From the NCBI RefSeq assembly GCF_001949145.1, contig NW_019091459.1, positions 595,326 to 625,329 of the forward strand: a stretch of DNA of 30,004 nt, written 5' to 3'. The notes beneath the pieces were generated by a model that was not told the origin of the DNA, searched no databases, and was given only the letters and a program-made list of their open reading frames with translations. The first letter of the stretch is position 1; each line of letters starts with the position of its first letter. This DNA is from Acanthaster planci (taxonomy: Eukaryota > Echinodermata > Asteroidea > Valvatida > Acanthasteridae). The position numbers and the translations under genes are program-made. This document shows, piece by piece, positions 10,691 through 22,524 of this stretch.

Positions 10691-12013
10691 GGAAGAGACC
10701 GTGATAAAAGCACTTCACTGTTAAAACATTCACCGACAAAAGGGGAGTCATTTGATACCATTTCTCCGTTGACCACGAAGCTAGATCCCCAATAACCTCT
10801 TGGAAACTAAGAAAGACGGGAAAACCAGAATAACCAATATGAAGAACCTAATTAAGGGATCTGAGTAATATTAAATCAACAGCGTTGACAATCAATGCAT
10901 CCAAGCCGCTAGTGTCACAATGTTGGCTGATCGGGGGGGGGGGATTGAACGGGATACCGAATATTGAGTTTGGTAACGTGGTTTGCCAAAGGCGCTGAAA
11001 ACGTATCTACCCATTATCTGTTGCTGAATCAACATTCGTACAGATGTCAAAACACCTTTTTGAAGAAGGAACTATAAAAATATACATTCAATATACAACA
11101 AATACTTATAAAGTTTGTGATACTGAGCACCCTGACCAGAAACTTGGGATATCCAATTGAGAATAAATTATTTTACCTTTAAAGAATCGCGCATGCTCTG
11201 GACAGATTAACCCAAGATATTTCTTTAGGACGACGGTACGTACCAGGTACAAGCAAAAAGACAACTAAAATAACCGATAACGTACACCAGGGCATCTTTT
11301 GAAATCAAAGGGCGAAAACAAAGCAAAAGAAAGAAAAAGGTCCCCAGTACATATGGGATGGAGGTAGTTTCTACTTCCTCCGGTCAATTAGATTAATGTT
11401 GAAAAGTAGCATGTGGTGCAAATGTCAAAGAGGCTGCGCATATGCGAGGCTATCAAACATGAAAAGTAAAATGACTGTTAATTACTATGAATGCAAAATT
11501 TCATCTTCCAGAGCGTTCCTCCAGAGAGTGGGTTTTCATTCTTTGTATTGAAAAGTAACTGTATGAATGGCATGTAGTGGCTCAGATGGGTTCTTACGAA
11601 ATATGTGCATGTCAAATATAAGCAAACGATGATAAACAGCAGTCTTTTGTATTCTAGAAAAAAAGTAGACCCTGTTTTTGTGTAAGGTGCCATTCATATT
11701 TTCCCGAGTGATAACAAAACATGTGGACGCTTTCCTTAATCCCAAGCCACTATGTTCCTTTGACCAAGCAGAACAAGAAACACAATGACATGCACAAAAG
11801 GCAACACTATCAGATCAGACAATGTACTGAGAGTTTTTGCTTAGACTTGTCTTTATTAACCAGCGCCAATAGGCGAGTTTTAGCTGGCTGTTTTTCTCTT
11901 GGCATGAGAATGTTACCTTTAGCAATCTGATATGTTTTCGAGACTGAAGATGCCATTAGGCATTATGATAATATTAAATTTGCTAGAAATCGTTACTTTT
12001 GACTCATGCTGTG

Positions 12014-12065
12014 TGTAATCAAAACTCCCTTGCCAATATGTTTGTAATCAAAATTCCCTTGCCAA
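12014..12065. repeat. Short direct duplication, 29-bp spacing
   Basis: TGTAATCAAAACTCCCTTGCCAA at 12014-12036 is repeated as TGTAATCAAAATTCCCTTGCCAA at 12043-12065 with one mismatch. This looks like a small local duplication inside an intron. Confidence 0.85.
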
Positions 12066-12288
12066 CAGAGTAGGCCTATAAGTGCCAATATAGATGTCCC
12101 ACGATAGTCCTTACTGGGAGATAAAACAATTATAGTTTTACAAGCTGTAACACAGGATTTGCATTCATTATGTCATTAGACATTACGCAGATGTAAAAGA
12201 CTCTGATTTGAATGAAATTCAAGCTGCAGATCAAAATTATCAGAAAGAGACTGCTGTGGGTGAAGACATTCGTGTAGTATTTTTTCAG

Positions 12289-12560
12289 CGCTGAGGGGAT
12301 TTCACCTACAAGAATTCTTACGCAAAAACCTGAAGAGAATACTTGGCGGGTACATTAACGTATTGCAGAAGCCCCCAGATTCATCAGCGAGTGATCATCT
12401 GGTCTCTGAGGGAAGTCTTAAAGTCACTTTCTCGGCAACATGTACTGCTGGGATTCGTGAAGAGTATCCCCGGAGAGATTGCAAATTGACGCCGCCATTA
12501 CTTTTGACAACGCGTGCAGCCACCCGTGAAAACTATGCCCGTTCACACAGACGAATATGA
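12289..12560 (+). CDS. Secreted cysteine-rich protein, proposed last coding exon
   Basis: The acceptor GTAGTATTTTTTCAG ends at 12288. Entering in phase 1, the frame stays open for 89 codons to TGA 12558-12560, giving residues 158-247. The first part, ending LQEFLRKNLKRILGG, looks like an amphipathic helix. The rest is polar with two cysteines (residues 209 and 222), which brings the predicted mature protein, outside the CC at the signal-peptide end, to ten. Third positions are clearly G/C-richer than in nearby introns. The nearest AATAAA downstream is at 13377-13382. A second in-phase AG at 12315-12316 would shorten the exon by nine codons. Internal GT sites at 12350 and 12360 could splice to the exon at 14832. 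Confidence 0.5.
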
Positions 12561-13400
12561 GAACCTCTTGAAAAAAAAAGGGGCGACCACGGGCGAGAGA
12601 AGGTGCCACACGCAGGCATAATTTTTAGTGGGTGTACCGCAAGGACAAAATGCAGTGGGTTTATTCTAGCACCGAGAGAGGGAATAATTGATCCCAAAAT
12701 CCCGAGTGGCCTCCACACGGTCACTCAGTGCAAACATGAATGACACATTATACAGTTCCCCGCCCTTATTTGTACCCCGACCGTGGTATTTTTCTGGTTA
12801 CGCCAGACCAACCCTGTTGACTTTTGACTGTAAAATGAGCTTCCCCTGTCAACCACAGAAAGGTCAAATTTGCCGGCAGGGAAATCCCCAGCGACCAGCT
12901 TCTGTTTTTGAACGGCCAATTAAAGAAGGAAAAGGCAAATTCATTAAAGTGTAATCAGTCAGAATCTCGAAAGAAATTCAATATTTTCTGAATCCTCTGT
13001 TGTACAAATCAGTTTTAAAAAATCAGTTTAATGATGGATTCCATAATATTAAGCGGCCAAATAACGCACGCATGCAGGGTCTTGAGAGAAAATTTTTTGG
13101 GAGGAGTTTGCAGCGATTAGGTTTTGACCCAGTTGTTTTTCTTTTAACTTTAGATTTGAACATATTGGAAGTCACAAGAATAGGTTTCAGCTTTGCTGAC
13201 ACTAAATTAAAATGTTTATAAAAAGTACTCATTGATTAATATCAGTCTTTACGGTTTTCATTCCGCAACTGTGTTACAGGTTTGCAAAGCACCGGAGAGT
13301 GTGAATACAGAGAGCTTAAAATGTCTCTTTAGTCCATACAAAAATGGGAAAGGGCTTATTTCAATTTAAATGAAAAAATAAATATTTGTGACGAGAAGAA
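12561..13400 (+). other. Possible 3' UTR of the secreted-protein gene
   Basis: The region follows the proposed stop codon and is GC-richer than intron up to about 12900. It contains ATTAAA-type signals near 12920 and 12943 and AATAAA at 13377-13382. The open frames in it (for example 12688-12954) resemble no known protein. If splicing continues to 14832, this is intron instead. Confidence 0.3.
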
Positions 13401-13566
13401 CATTATTGGCAAAACATGTCGCTATGATCTTCCACAAAACAGCTTTTTTCAAAGCATTGCCACTGTCCTAAAAATTTCTAGCCGACTCCTGTCCATTCTT
13501 TTCACAAAATGAATCAGCTAAAAATAATTTTCAGACCATTAGCACTTACCAGAGAAGACCTATATT

Positions 13567-13595
13567 AGGCTACTAAAGTGGCTGTTTAGTAGCCT
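13567..13595. repeat. Perfect 11-bp hairpin with 7-nt loop
   Basis: AGGCTACTAAA at 13567-13577 pairs exactly with TTTAGTAGCCT at 13585-13595, with loop GTGGCTG. Flanking ATT/AAT extend the stem after a 2-base bulge on the right. Its shape resembles the hairpin at 3870-3900 but the sequence is unrelated. Confidence 0.85.
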
Positions 13596-14831
13596 CTAAT
13601 GTCCAATTAATGTTTGTATTCACAACAAATAGTATTGTAGAGCTTTCCAATGTCAATTTACCCCACTGAGGCAGTCTAAGCCCTTTGAATTGCGTGGTTC
13701 CGTACGTTGATCTCAAAGTTTGGCTGCCTTTTTGAAAAATGGCTGCCACAGTCGTGAAGAGCAAAATCAGCGATGCCCCAATATCCAGATCTAGTCTATC
13801 TCCATGCCAGATTTGGTGCTTTTATCACAAAATGCACAATAGGTTCACTATGCTGCCCCACTACTATGGCCGTAATACGACTGTTTCAAATTGAAAACCA
13901 ATTAAAACAAAACTTAACCCATCTAACAAGGACGATCGCGAATAACAGGTTATCAACTGCTCAACTGTGGAATTTAAGTTTAGGAACTAAAATGTCTTTA
14001 AGAAATGCCATGGAATAAAGGAAGTCAGAATTCTCACAGCACATATCGCGCACCACGTAGAGAGCACTGATTTGTTTTAAACTATTGACACTGCTACGTC
14101 TTAATAAAGCGATTAACTAAAAACATCACTACTGATCTAGTATATTCTGCCAACGAACGGAAGAAAAGTATAACGACGAATTTAAGTTGAAGTAATGAGG
14201 ATTTACATTTCTTCAAAACATAAGGACAAGCGAATACCTCCATAAATACCTCAATCAGTGTGCTAGAGGAGGCGAAACCTTCCCACGTGTTTACTTTAGA
14301 ATTGTGTTCACCAATTAAGTGTGTAGTATTACTAAAAAGGTTTCACTTCCCTTTAAGTGCTTGGTTTCAGTTGAACTTTCAAAGTGGTACATTATAATTT
14401 TTGATTCCAAAGAAAATTTAAAATGTTTATAACGTCATGAAAATTTAATTGCATCATATCTTATAAAACTCAAAACTGTTGACTTATTAAGATATACATG
14501 AAAAAACAAAACATGTAAAACAAATGAAACAGACAAGTGATCAGCTAATTAATTTAAGTTCTTGTCGCTCTCTGCTCGCTATATTCAATTTAAAAAGAGA
14601 AAATACGCTTAAGAAAAGCAAGGCAAGAGCCCAAGATTGTGCAAGTCCGCACTTCATTTAAGAATGCGCTTGTTAATAGTTTGTTAATCAGCAATTAAAT
14701 TACTAAATTAATTCTACAATCGATCCCCATGTATCGCTGTATCTTGTTGAAACTGTAAAGACCTTAACTTTCAAAAACAAAACCATATCACCCCTCTTTA
14801 TGCTTGCCTGGTTTCCTTTTGACCCGTACAG

Positions 14832-15108
14832 GTTAAACACTGCAACAACGGATCACCTGCTAGCTCATATGTCACACCGAAGAAGGAAAATGGAGCATCA
14901 GCGGAGGGAACCAACCAAACTTGAGCAGGGAATGCGACACTCTGTCAAAACAATCCACCAGGACTACAATTATTGCGAGGCTGTTAAAAATTCCAAGGGA
15001 CTACTCTGGGCTCTCTATGGCCCCTCCTTAAAACACTTATTTGAATACCCCCGCTGGAACAAAAAGAGACAAAACTCAAGCTTTGCCCGTGTGTTGACAA
15101 CATTTTGA
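14832..15108 (+). CDS. Possible alternative 3' terminal exon
   Basis: A strong acceptor (CCTGGTTTCCTTTTGACCCGTACAG) ends at 14831. Entered in phase 2, the frame is open for 91 codons to TGA 15106-15108; the product is basic and has one cysteine (NYCEAV). Entered in phase 0 it gives 30 residues with two N-glycosylation sequons (NGS, NQT) and ends at TGA 14922-14924. Phase 1 stops at once. Two AATAAA signals follow at 15171 and 15207, as expected after a last exon. It could join the previous exon at a GT at 12350 (phase 2) or 12360 (phase 0), but both donors are weak. It could also be an independent pseudo-exon. Confidence 0.3.
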
Positions 15109-15214
15109 TTAAATTTGTCATCGAAGATCTAGGGTTTGTGTTGAGTTTCTGTTTATATTCCACTGAGGACAATAAATCCAGTCAATGAACCCACAGCTAC
15201 CCCCAGAATAAAGA

Positions 15215-18200
15215 ACAAAAATCATGCATCGGCCTTCTATTGGTGAAATATTAAATCTTTAGTTTTTCCTTTCTTTTTTGCACCATTAATTTAGCAAGTG
15301 CATTCATTATTGCCTTGGCGGAGTTGTGACCGTCTTGATGCTATCTTGACAGGTCAGTAATTAATCTTAAGACTGTTTGCAAATGACCTTCAACGTAAAT
15401 TGATTTTGACGTTGTATTTGCAGGGGAAAATTAAATTCAAAGCATAGTTTTCAATTTACAAGTGACATCTTGGCTTTGATCAAAATGAACAAAGTCCTTA
15501 AATTCTTTTCATGACATATATGAATAACAAGCTTGCATCCCGATGGAAAAAAATGTATCACAGGCACTTAAAACAGATGAAGTAAACTGTACTTATGTTG
15601 CCACCAGAAATCATGGATTCCAATGTTGTTGTTGCCAATTTCTTTTCATTTTTCTTTCTTTCCCCATATTCCTCAACGTACCTGCATAGGCCCAATCGTC
15701 AAATACACAATCAGTCACCAGAACTATTGGCAATATTCTTGATTTCCTCGGAACTTTACCTGACTTGCCATTTTAACGCTTTTCTGTTGATTGATTATCC
15801 AATATCCCAAAACCTTACCATTTGTATTCATTTTTTAATTTGGATTTGTGTGGTACACTTTTTTTTGGGGTGGTAATTTCACAAGATCGGCTGATTCTGA
15901 TGTGAAATATTCACTTCAACTTAGACTCCAATCACTTCTTTTATGATGGTGTCAATTGCTTTATGAAAAGAGCGAGAAAAACAGCGGAGCGTTTTCAACG
16001 CTTAAAATGAAGGTCTTGTAGTTTATCTTACGTAAAGTCTATGGATTATAGGGCGTTCGTAGTACAAGCGAACATCGTCCGCGGGGTAAAGGTGGGAAAC
16101 AAGCATGACAGGTTCTTTTTCAAGAGAGCAGTTTGTTTTCAACGGCTAGGAGTAATTAGTGAATTTAGCTTTGAGTAATGCGCCTCCTATCCAATATACC
16201 ATTGCGGATTCGTGGAAAAACTTTATCAAGGAACACAGCAGTCGACTGGTGCATGTAACATAGGCCTATATGATTATGCACGTGCGCGCACGATCGTGTT
16301 TACAACGGCACTTTCATGTCAGTTCACACGTCAATGAAAGTCTAAAACACCATTCATAGTTGAGTCATTCATAATAACAAGTAAAAAGAATTACATCTTA
16401 AAGCAAGGGAGGATTAATTTCGCAAAGTTTTCCGTTATAAAACCTTTCCTTAAATAAAATACAACTTCACACGGATGTAATTTATTTTCTACTCTACGCC
16501 TAACATGCAAGTTTCTATCATTTCAGTTAACGGTATTTTTGGCGAAAGAATGTCAGTATATGTAGAGCTGCTTTTAAGTTTATCTGGTCATTAATTGAGA
16601 CTCCCACAACATCTGCAAACACTACATGTATGCAATTTGGCGCCTGTTCAAGGTTCAAACATACCTGCTTTTTGGCAGCGCGTATTTTCCCAGACGGGCC
16701 AGTCAAAAGCATCTGTCTTTGCACTGCGATGCTAATTGCACGCCAGGCAGCTGGCACACATGTAGCCTTGGAAATGCAAATGACCATAAACAAGGGGGGG
16801 GGAATGAAAGTCTGAATGAGTTCAAGCTTCAGGAGCGTCTTTAGATGTATGCTTTAAAAAAGTAAATAAATAAATAAACAAATAAAATAAGGTGAAGCAC
16901 AACCGAGTTCGTGGGAGCGGATTCCGCCGGCTCCTTCAGGGTTAAATGTCATGCCTGGACCTCTGATATTTTTAGGTTACTCGTCCCACTTTACAAACCT
17001 CCAAAACATTACTCTATGAAATGTCTCAATTTTGAAACTGACGTCTTATCTCGTCTTAAACAATGTTTTTCAGGAGGTTGATTTATATTAACAAACGTAA
17101 AGGTCACAGAATGGTTTGAAGACTGATTTTTTTCAGCCAGAACCCATCTTGCCCTAGAGAACTAAGTCTTTTAACATCTGAACGATAATGATATCCCTGT
17201 TGATTTTCTTCAATATTATGCCTCGTGGTTAATTAGTGGTTCCCGAATACGGCTGTTTCAGTTTGAAAAAAAAGTACTTCATCTAGGTTCAGTGTGATTA
17301 TTCGTAGCTGTTGCAAGCCCCAATCCTCTAGAGTCGCTCATAGCACTGTAGCTCACAAGCCTGGAGATATACATTTGATAGGTCAAGGTTGAATCCGTGT
17401 TTTGGCTCAACAGGGAACAAACATGATTTATGAGGTGACAGCTTTTTCTGAGTTGGAGGTCAAACGCGCTATTACCATCCTGCACAGTGTGTATGGATAC
17501 ACTACTTTGGAGGGGAAATCGTTGCATGGATAGTTTGGGACATCCTAAAACAAGAACATAACTGGGAGACCAATCTACGGCAGTGCTGTGTCCAGCTGGG
17601 GGGGGGGGTTGACAAGTTGGCCCCTTGAGGTCCTGATTACCAGGCGGATATATTAGTTTTGTTTTTCTTATTGGGATTAGGCAAGCATTAATAGAAACAG
17701 TGTTACATTGTCGGGGTATTCTACAGATAACAATGTAATTTGGATAGGCCCCTAGCCGTTAAAATAAATTTTAAAAATCTATCCCCTACGAATCCCCCTT
17801 CCTATGTTTTGGCTCAAAAATAGAGAGATTGTGACCTATTAAGTTAATAAAGTCAATAGATGAGCATTGAAAGCCTGTCATGTCATGGACAGGTACATGT
17901 TTATCTGATAGTGCCACCAGGCGATAAACAGAGCTGCTCTAAATGTAATTGTCTATTCCAGAAATGTCAACTGTTCATATCCCCAAATAAAGGCCCGTAT
18001 GTCAGCCGTTCTTTCCTGATTTGCAAAAGTCAATCCGAAGTCTACATAAATCTGACTTGACGAAGACAGGCAATACCTTAAGCTTACTACTAATGCCAGG
18101 GTCTCTGGATGTGACATTGGGAGAGTTGAGCATAAAATCGGGAAGGAAAGCTCAGCAGGAAAATACGGGACGAGTTAAAAATGTCGCTTGGATTATTAAC

Positions 18201-19060
18201 ATTGCAAAAGAGTGAGTTATCATCAAATCTGGTAGCTGACTGTAGCTCCCAGACTCAATCATTTTGGTCCTAATCAACCTCAAGCTGGAACAAGAGAGGG
18301 CGCAGTTTCATTAGCACGGAGGCTCCTTTTTGTCTGAACTTCGCCGGTTCACGAACTATGAAATGCACGCGTTACAGTCACACCGCCACCAACAAAAATG
18401 AAATACCTCAACCAATGTGGCTCTTTTCAGTCCTTGAGGGGGTACTTCTGCTTGAGGTGGATAGGCTTGGTAGGCTCTAATTAATTCCCAGACTCTCGTT
18501 TCCGATCGATTCTTATTCTGGGCTCCGGTAGGAGAAAAAAAAAGAAAGAAAGTTTTTCATGTTACCAACCGTCTAGAATTTCCTATCAAGAAGATATAGA
18601 TTATGATCTTAAAAACCTTTTGAGAAAGAGCAAGAATTTTCATGACAGCTGTTCCCCTGATTGACCAATCCTCCCTCGCGGTAAAACTATAAGAATGACA
18701 GAATTAACCTCGAACACTGTAAAATACTGATTCGTAATTTTGTGTCAAGGAATTGCCAATAGCGCCCTCTTTGGGTTTGCACAAATACGCGATGGACTCT
18801 AAAGCTATCGTTTTCAGAGTAGGAAGATATCTGGCATCTGGTCCAGATATTCCATCCCAAGGGGAAAGCGGGATTGACGATAGGCCTGTGTTGAAATATG
18901 TTCATGGATAAAACCATTGTTTTTGTGTGCGAGTAATATGATTTCTTATATTTGCGCGTAACAAAGTCTACTTTTTAACTAGACACTTGTTCTGGGAAGC
19001 ATGTTCAAGAGTGTAGTCCGGATATTATTTGCCCCTTGCGAAATAAACTTTTTGCTGCTT
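15215..19060. other. Non-coding stretch with a few exon-like fragments
   Basis: AT-rich, with poly-G runs at 16794-16802 and 17598-17608 and a TAAATAAATAAATAAACAAATAAAATAA tract near 16862. One fragment at 16712 has an exon-like acceptor but no donor (see findings). Nothing else can be supported as a gene. Confidence 0.5.
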
Positions 19061-19074
19061 TATAAACTGCTAAA

Positions 19075-19145
19075 ATGACAGTTATTAGTGTCAATTCTGT
19101 CATTTTTTGCAGTCTTCTTTCAGCGGTAGTGATACTCACTTTAGG
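19075..19145 (+). CDS. Candidate first coding exon, hydrophobic N-terminus
   Basis: ATG 19075 opens 23 codons plus two bases up to AGG|GTAAGTA, an excellent splice donor. The peptide begins MTVISVN and continues as an uncharged hydrophobic stretch ending VVILTLG, like a signal peptide or membrane anchor. Without splicing it would end at once, because the donor itself contains TAA. A pyrimidine-rich acceptor ends at 19112 inside it, so the alternative reading is a 33-base internal micro-exon open in two frames. The partner exon would need phase 2; the exon entered at 28223 is one match, nine kilobases away. No family is recognised. Confidence 0.3.
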
Positions 19146-19149
19146 GTAA

Positions 19150-22140
19150 GTATTGCCAATCGAATGTGTCCCACAGCTATTTATTATACCAAATGAAATG
19201 GTCAACATTTGATACATTTTTAAATGGCTGCGTTTCGTGGGTAAAAATCGAGGTTTGGTGGTGTCAGGAAATTCAATATGGAATGGAGAGGCTCAGGGCT
19301 TTTTTAAAGATAGAGTTATGGAATTGAAGGAGAAACAATATACACATTTTATATTGATTAGTAAGAGGGGAATAGGGAGAAATATATATGTGGCACGTTC
19401 TTGGTATTATTTCGTTTGATCGTTATGATTACACAGCGTGACTGACATCAAATCATCGCCGAGTAATGGGAGTACATTGCCTCCATTCAAGGTGTAAACA
19501 TTAAGGACTTTGACCTTGCGCGGCGGTTACTTGACCGGACTCTCGTGAACCAAACGCAAATGTCCTCAGCAACTTGCCAATCCTCTGTTGAGCCTTCTCG
19601 TTTTGGAGAGTTCGCTTGCACAAAGTTAACAAACGAACACATTGAAACTTTTTGTATGTGCTCTAAAAGGCTTAAACCGAATAAAACACGGTAGAATCAT
19701 GAAAAGAAATGCTACATAAATATGAAATTTAGCCTCAAAGTGGTTGTTATGATGATAAATTATTTCCATTTTCAATTGATCACTTGGTCTTTTTCCACTA
19801 AATATCTCAATTTTGGAAGTTTTCCAAAAACAGTGAGACGCCATACGACAGGCCAGAATCTCAACTACACAATACAATCAGTTCTATGTACCTAAATTTC
19901 TTTTTGTTCGTTTTTCATGAGTTATATTTGATACCTTTGCTCAGCGCGATTTATACGTGTTACATGCACAAAAACGTTCTAGCCACATACCGTGCAGTAC
20001 ACCGGTCCTTAACGCGCGTACCGCGGCGTAGCCTACATTTACTAACACAGGCACATGCAAAGATTCGACGGAGCCGATTTACATGTTCATGAGGTTTATG
20101 CGTGTAGGGTACATGTAACACTGGGGCTGTATACCGTGAAATGTCAACATTTTCCTGGCAATGTTATAATTACAGGTATACCTCGGTTTCAATAATAAAC
20201 TTCATGTACTTTTGTGTTCGTCTGTCGTTTCCGAGTCATTGAATTCTTACGCTCGCAAGGCCGTCAGATTATGCAGGGTGAACGGAATCGGTGCTGAATT
20301 AGGTCAATATTTTCCAACGCGTCTGGTCGGGAAGGGAAAAACGTCTGGCGCAAAACCGTCAGCAAATCTAAAACCTTCACACCTTTCTCCACCACAGCCC
20401 ACTTGTCAAAACTTCAGGAAAACTTCAATCAGGAATCGTTTGTTTCAAGCCATCAAAAATTGCCTCAAAACGTAAATGAACTACCTTTTACGAAAAGAGC
20501 TTTTCACAAAAATCTCAAGGTTTGACCGCTCTGGTACTATTCCTCACTTTTATTTTTACAAAACACGTTTAGGAAAAGATCTTACTTTACCATGGAAATA
20601 TTCTGGGCAGGAATTTGTATTCCAAAAAGTGAAAATAAGACGTAAATTTCATGAAATGAAGCAGCTGTTTGCCTGGCACGAATTCCCATGGCGTGCAATG
20701 ACACTAAAAAGGGACATGCGCAGTTAATAATTTCCCTCTGAAACGTGCTGTCAAATGAGTGCACATTTCATCGGGTCTAGAAATAAGGTGTGGGCTAGCT
20801 CCAAATTAAACCCGTACAAAGGAAAATTTCACGGTTCAATCAAGATCATACGCGTATGCAGAGAAATGTTCCTGGACTTTCCTGTCACTTCCCAGGAAAA
20901 TTGGAAATGTCACTGTTAATTGCGAAAAGCCACGCCAGATACTTCGGGCAAGGACATGTCCCGAAATTACATGCTGATTAAAATGAAGGAAGGCATACGT
21001 ACTACTCTGTTTTAATACCAGAACTTCAATAAAAGACTAGGACTAATAAGATGCCTAAGGCGCACCTACTCACTTCTTGTTTGGGTTCTTGTGGTACTTG
21101 AAAGGGGGTGTACTGTGATATTTGTGCTTGCTTGCGTTGGCAGGAAAATCGTTTACAATGTTTGATAAATCACTCTGACGATAATTAAATATATAATTTT
21201 ATCAGGGGAATAGAGCAAAGAATACTCTTGGTATATACACTTCGACGGGTGTTGACATTGCACACACCTTGACCAAGGGGTAGCTTCGAAACAGTGCATA
21301 AACACAGGCAAGGCATTTGCTTGATGATGGTATATATCATGAAATTGGTGTACGTTCTTTGAAGTGTGGACCAGCTTTCATACATCCAAAATCTGTATGG
21401 AACACTTTTCCTTTATAAACTATGAAATGGAGGGGTAGAGGCATATGGTATGCAGCGTTGAGGTATTAAAGAGTTGGTAGTGTGTGCGTATCACACGCAT
21501 TATAACACGACGCTTCAAACTTGAGCAAAAAGGGTTTATATTCTCATAATACTATAAAGGAAAATTTAAGAAAATTAGTAGGTGTTCCTGGACATTAAAG
21601 AAAAATGATTGACAATATGTTTTTAATGATTTTTTGGAATTCAAAACGTGTACCTGAAAAACCTTTGACTGTGTACAGAGCTCGCTTAATTTCCTTTTTT
21701 TTTTAATTTTACTCATTTATGGCGGGTGGTTTTACGTTATTTCTTTGTCAAACAAAGTAAAGGGCTTTATAGAAGACACGAAACTGTCTAATAATAGATT
21801 CACTCTCAAGATGAAAAGAGCTTTACTTTAATACTGACAGAAAACTAATAAGACAAAAGTAACAATTTTACAAAATGTTTAAAACAATTAAAACAAGCCT
21901 AATGATGGAAATGCTTTTTTTTTTAAAGATGACAGAAAATAAGTATTGAAAACATTGCGGGAAATCATAAGGATAAGCATCAATGCAAGTGAAATTAACA
22001 CATACGCTTAAATGAACACATAAAACACTCCAACTAATTACCTTTATAGAATAAAAGACAGACAAAATACGTATTAAACAAACGGCAAGGGAATACAAAT
22101 TTTTGACATTATTGTAATGATCCACTGGATATCCGGGAGC
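19150..22140. other. Non-coding stretch, no gene supported
   Basis: It contains a frame at 20212-20727 on the + strand that is open except for one TAA at 20473-20475, and an open frame without start codon around 19470-19692. Neither has clear splice sites at both ends or recognisable motifs. The rest is AT-rich. Confidence 0.45.
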
Positions 22141-22149
22141 CCATCTCAC

Positions 22150-22524
22150 CAGGTCAGTGTCATTCTGGTGAAGGGGAACAACTGATCCGTGTATATCAAA
22201 CATCTGCCCAGTTGACAAGCACGTCCTGATATCGAAATCCGAATCCCCAGATGTTTTTGCCTCAGTTCATTGATCCGTGACTGTAGGGACAATTTAATTA
22301 TAGACCTGCCGCTGTGATCATTCCAAAATGATCCCGAGTACATTGTTGACAGTGAGCGCGTGTTTGCCTGCTTGGGAAAACATGGGGTGATTAAAACAGT
22401 GCTGTTGACTGGCTGATTTGGAGGTGGAGGACAAGGCTATGACACCCTGTCCCGGGTGGAGACTAAGAGGACAGGCGAGTGTTTCCCCTCGTCTCAGAAT
22501 TGTCCAAATAAACGACATGTCCAC
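22150..22524 (-). other. GC-rich island with possible minus-strand exon sequence
   Basis: On the minus strand an acceptor TTGTCCCTACAG ends at 22281 and is followed by a frame, SRINELRQKHLGIRISISG..., that reads to CTG|GTGAGAT at 22150 (131 bases, phase 0 in, phase 2 out). Upstream on the same strand (22318-22524) another frame has G/C-rich third positions. The composition stands out against the neighbours, but no domain is recognised. A conserved regulatory element would explain it equally well. Confidence 0.2.

Larger units (their letters stand above)
10301..12288 (+). other. Phase-1 intron of the secreted-protein gene
   Basis: AT-rich, with a poly-G run at 10933-10943 and a perfect short hairpin at 10669-10690. 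A possible short terminal exon begins at 10657 (see the rejected list). No other convincing exon was seen between the flanking splice sites. Confidence 0.5.

Noticed and set aside
10657-10724. Possible short terminal exon in phase 1, ending KALHC before TAA
   Set aside because: The acceptor tract is only moderate and the exon would be very short and overlaps a perfect hairpin. Exon 12289-12560 fits the same phase with a better acceptor and a much longer open frame.
17380-17400. B-box-like GGTTGAATCC, considered as a tRNA gene
   Set aside because: No A box at the right distance and no cloverleaf could be drawn.
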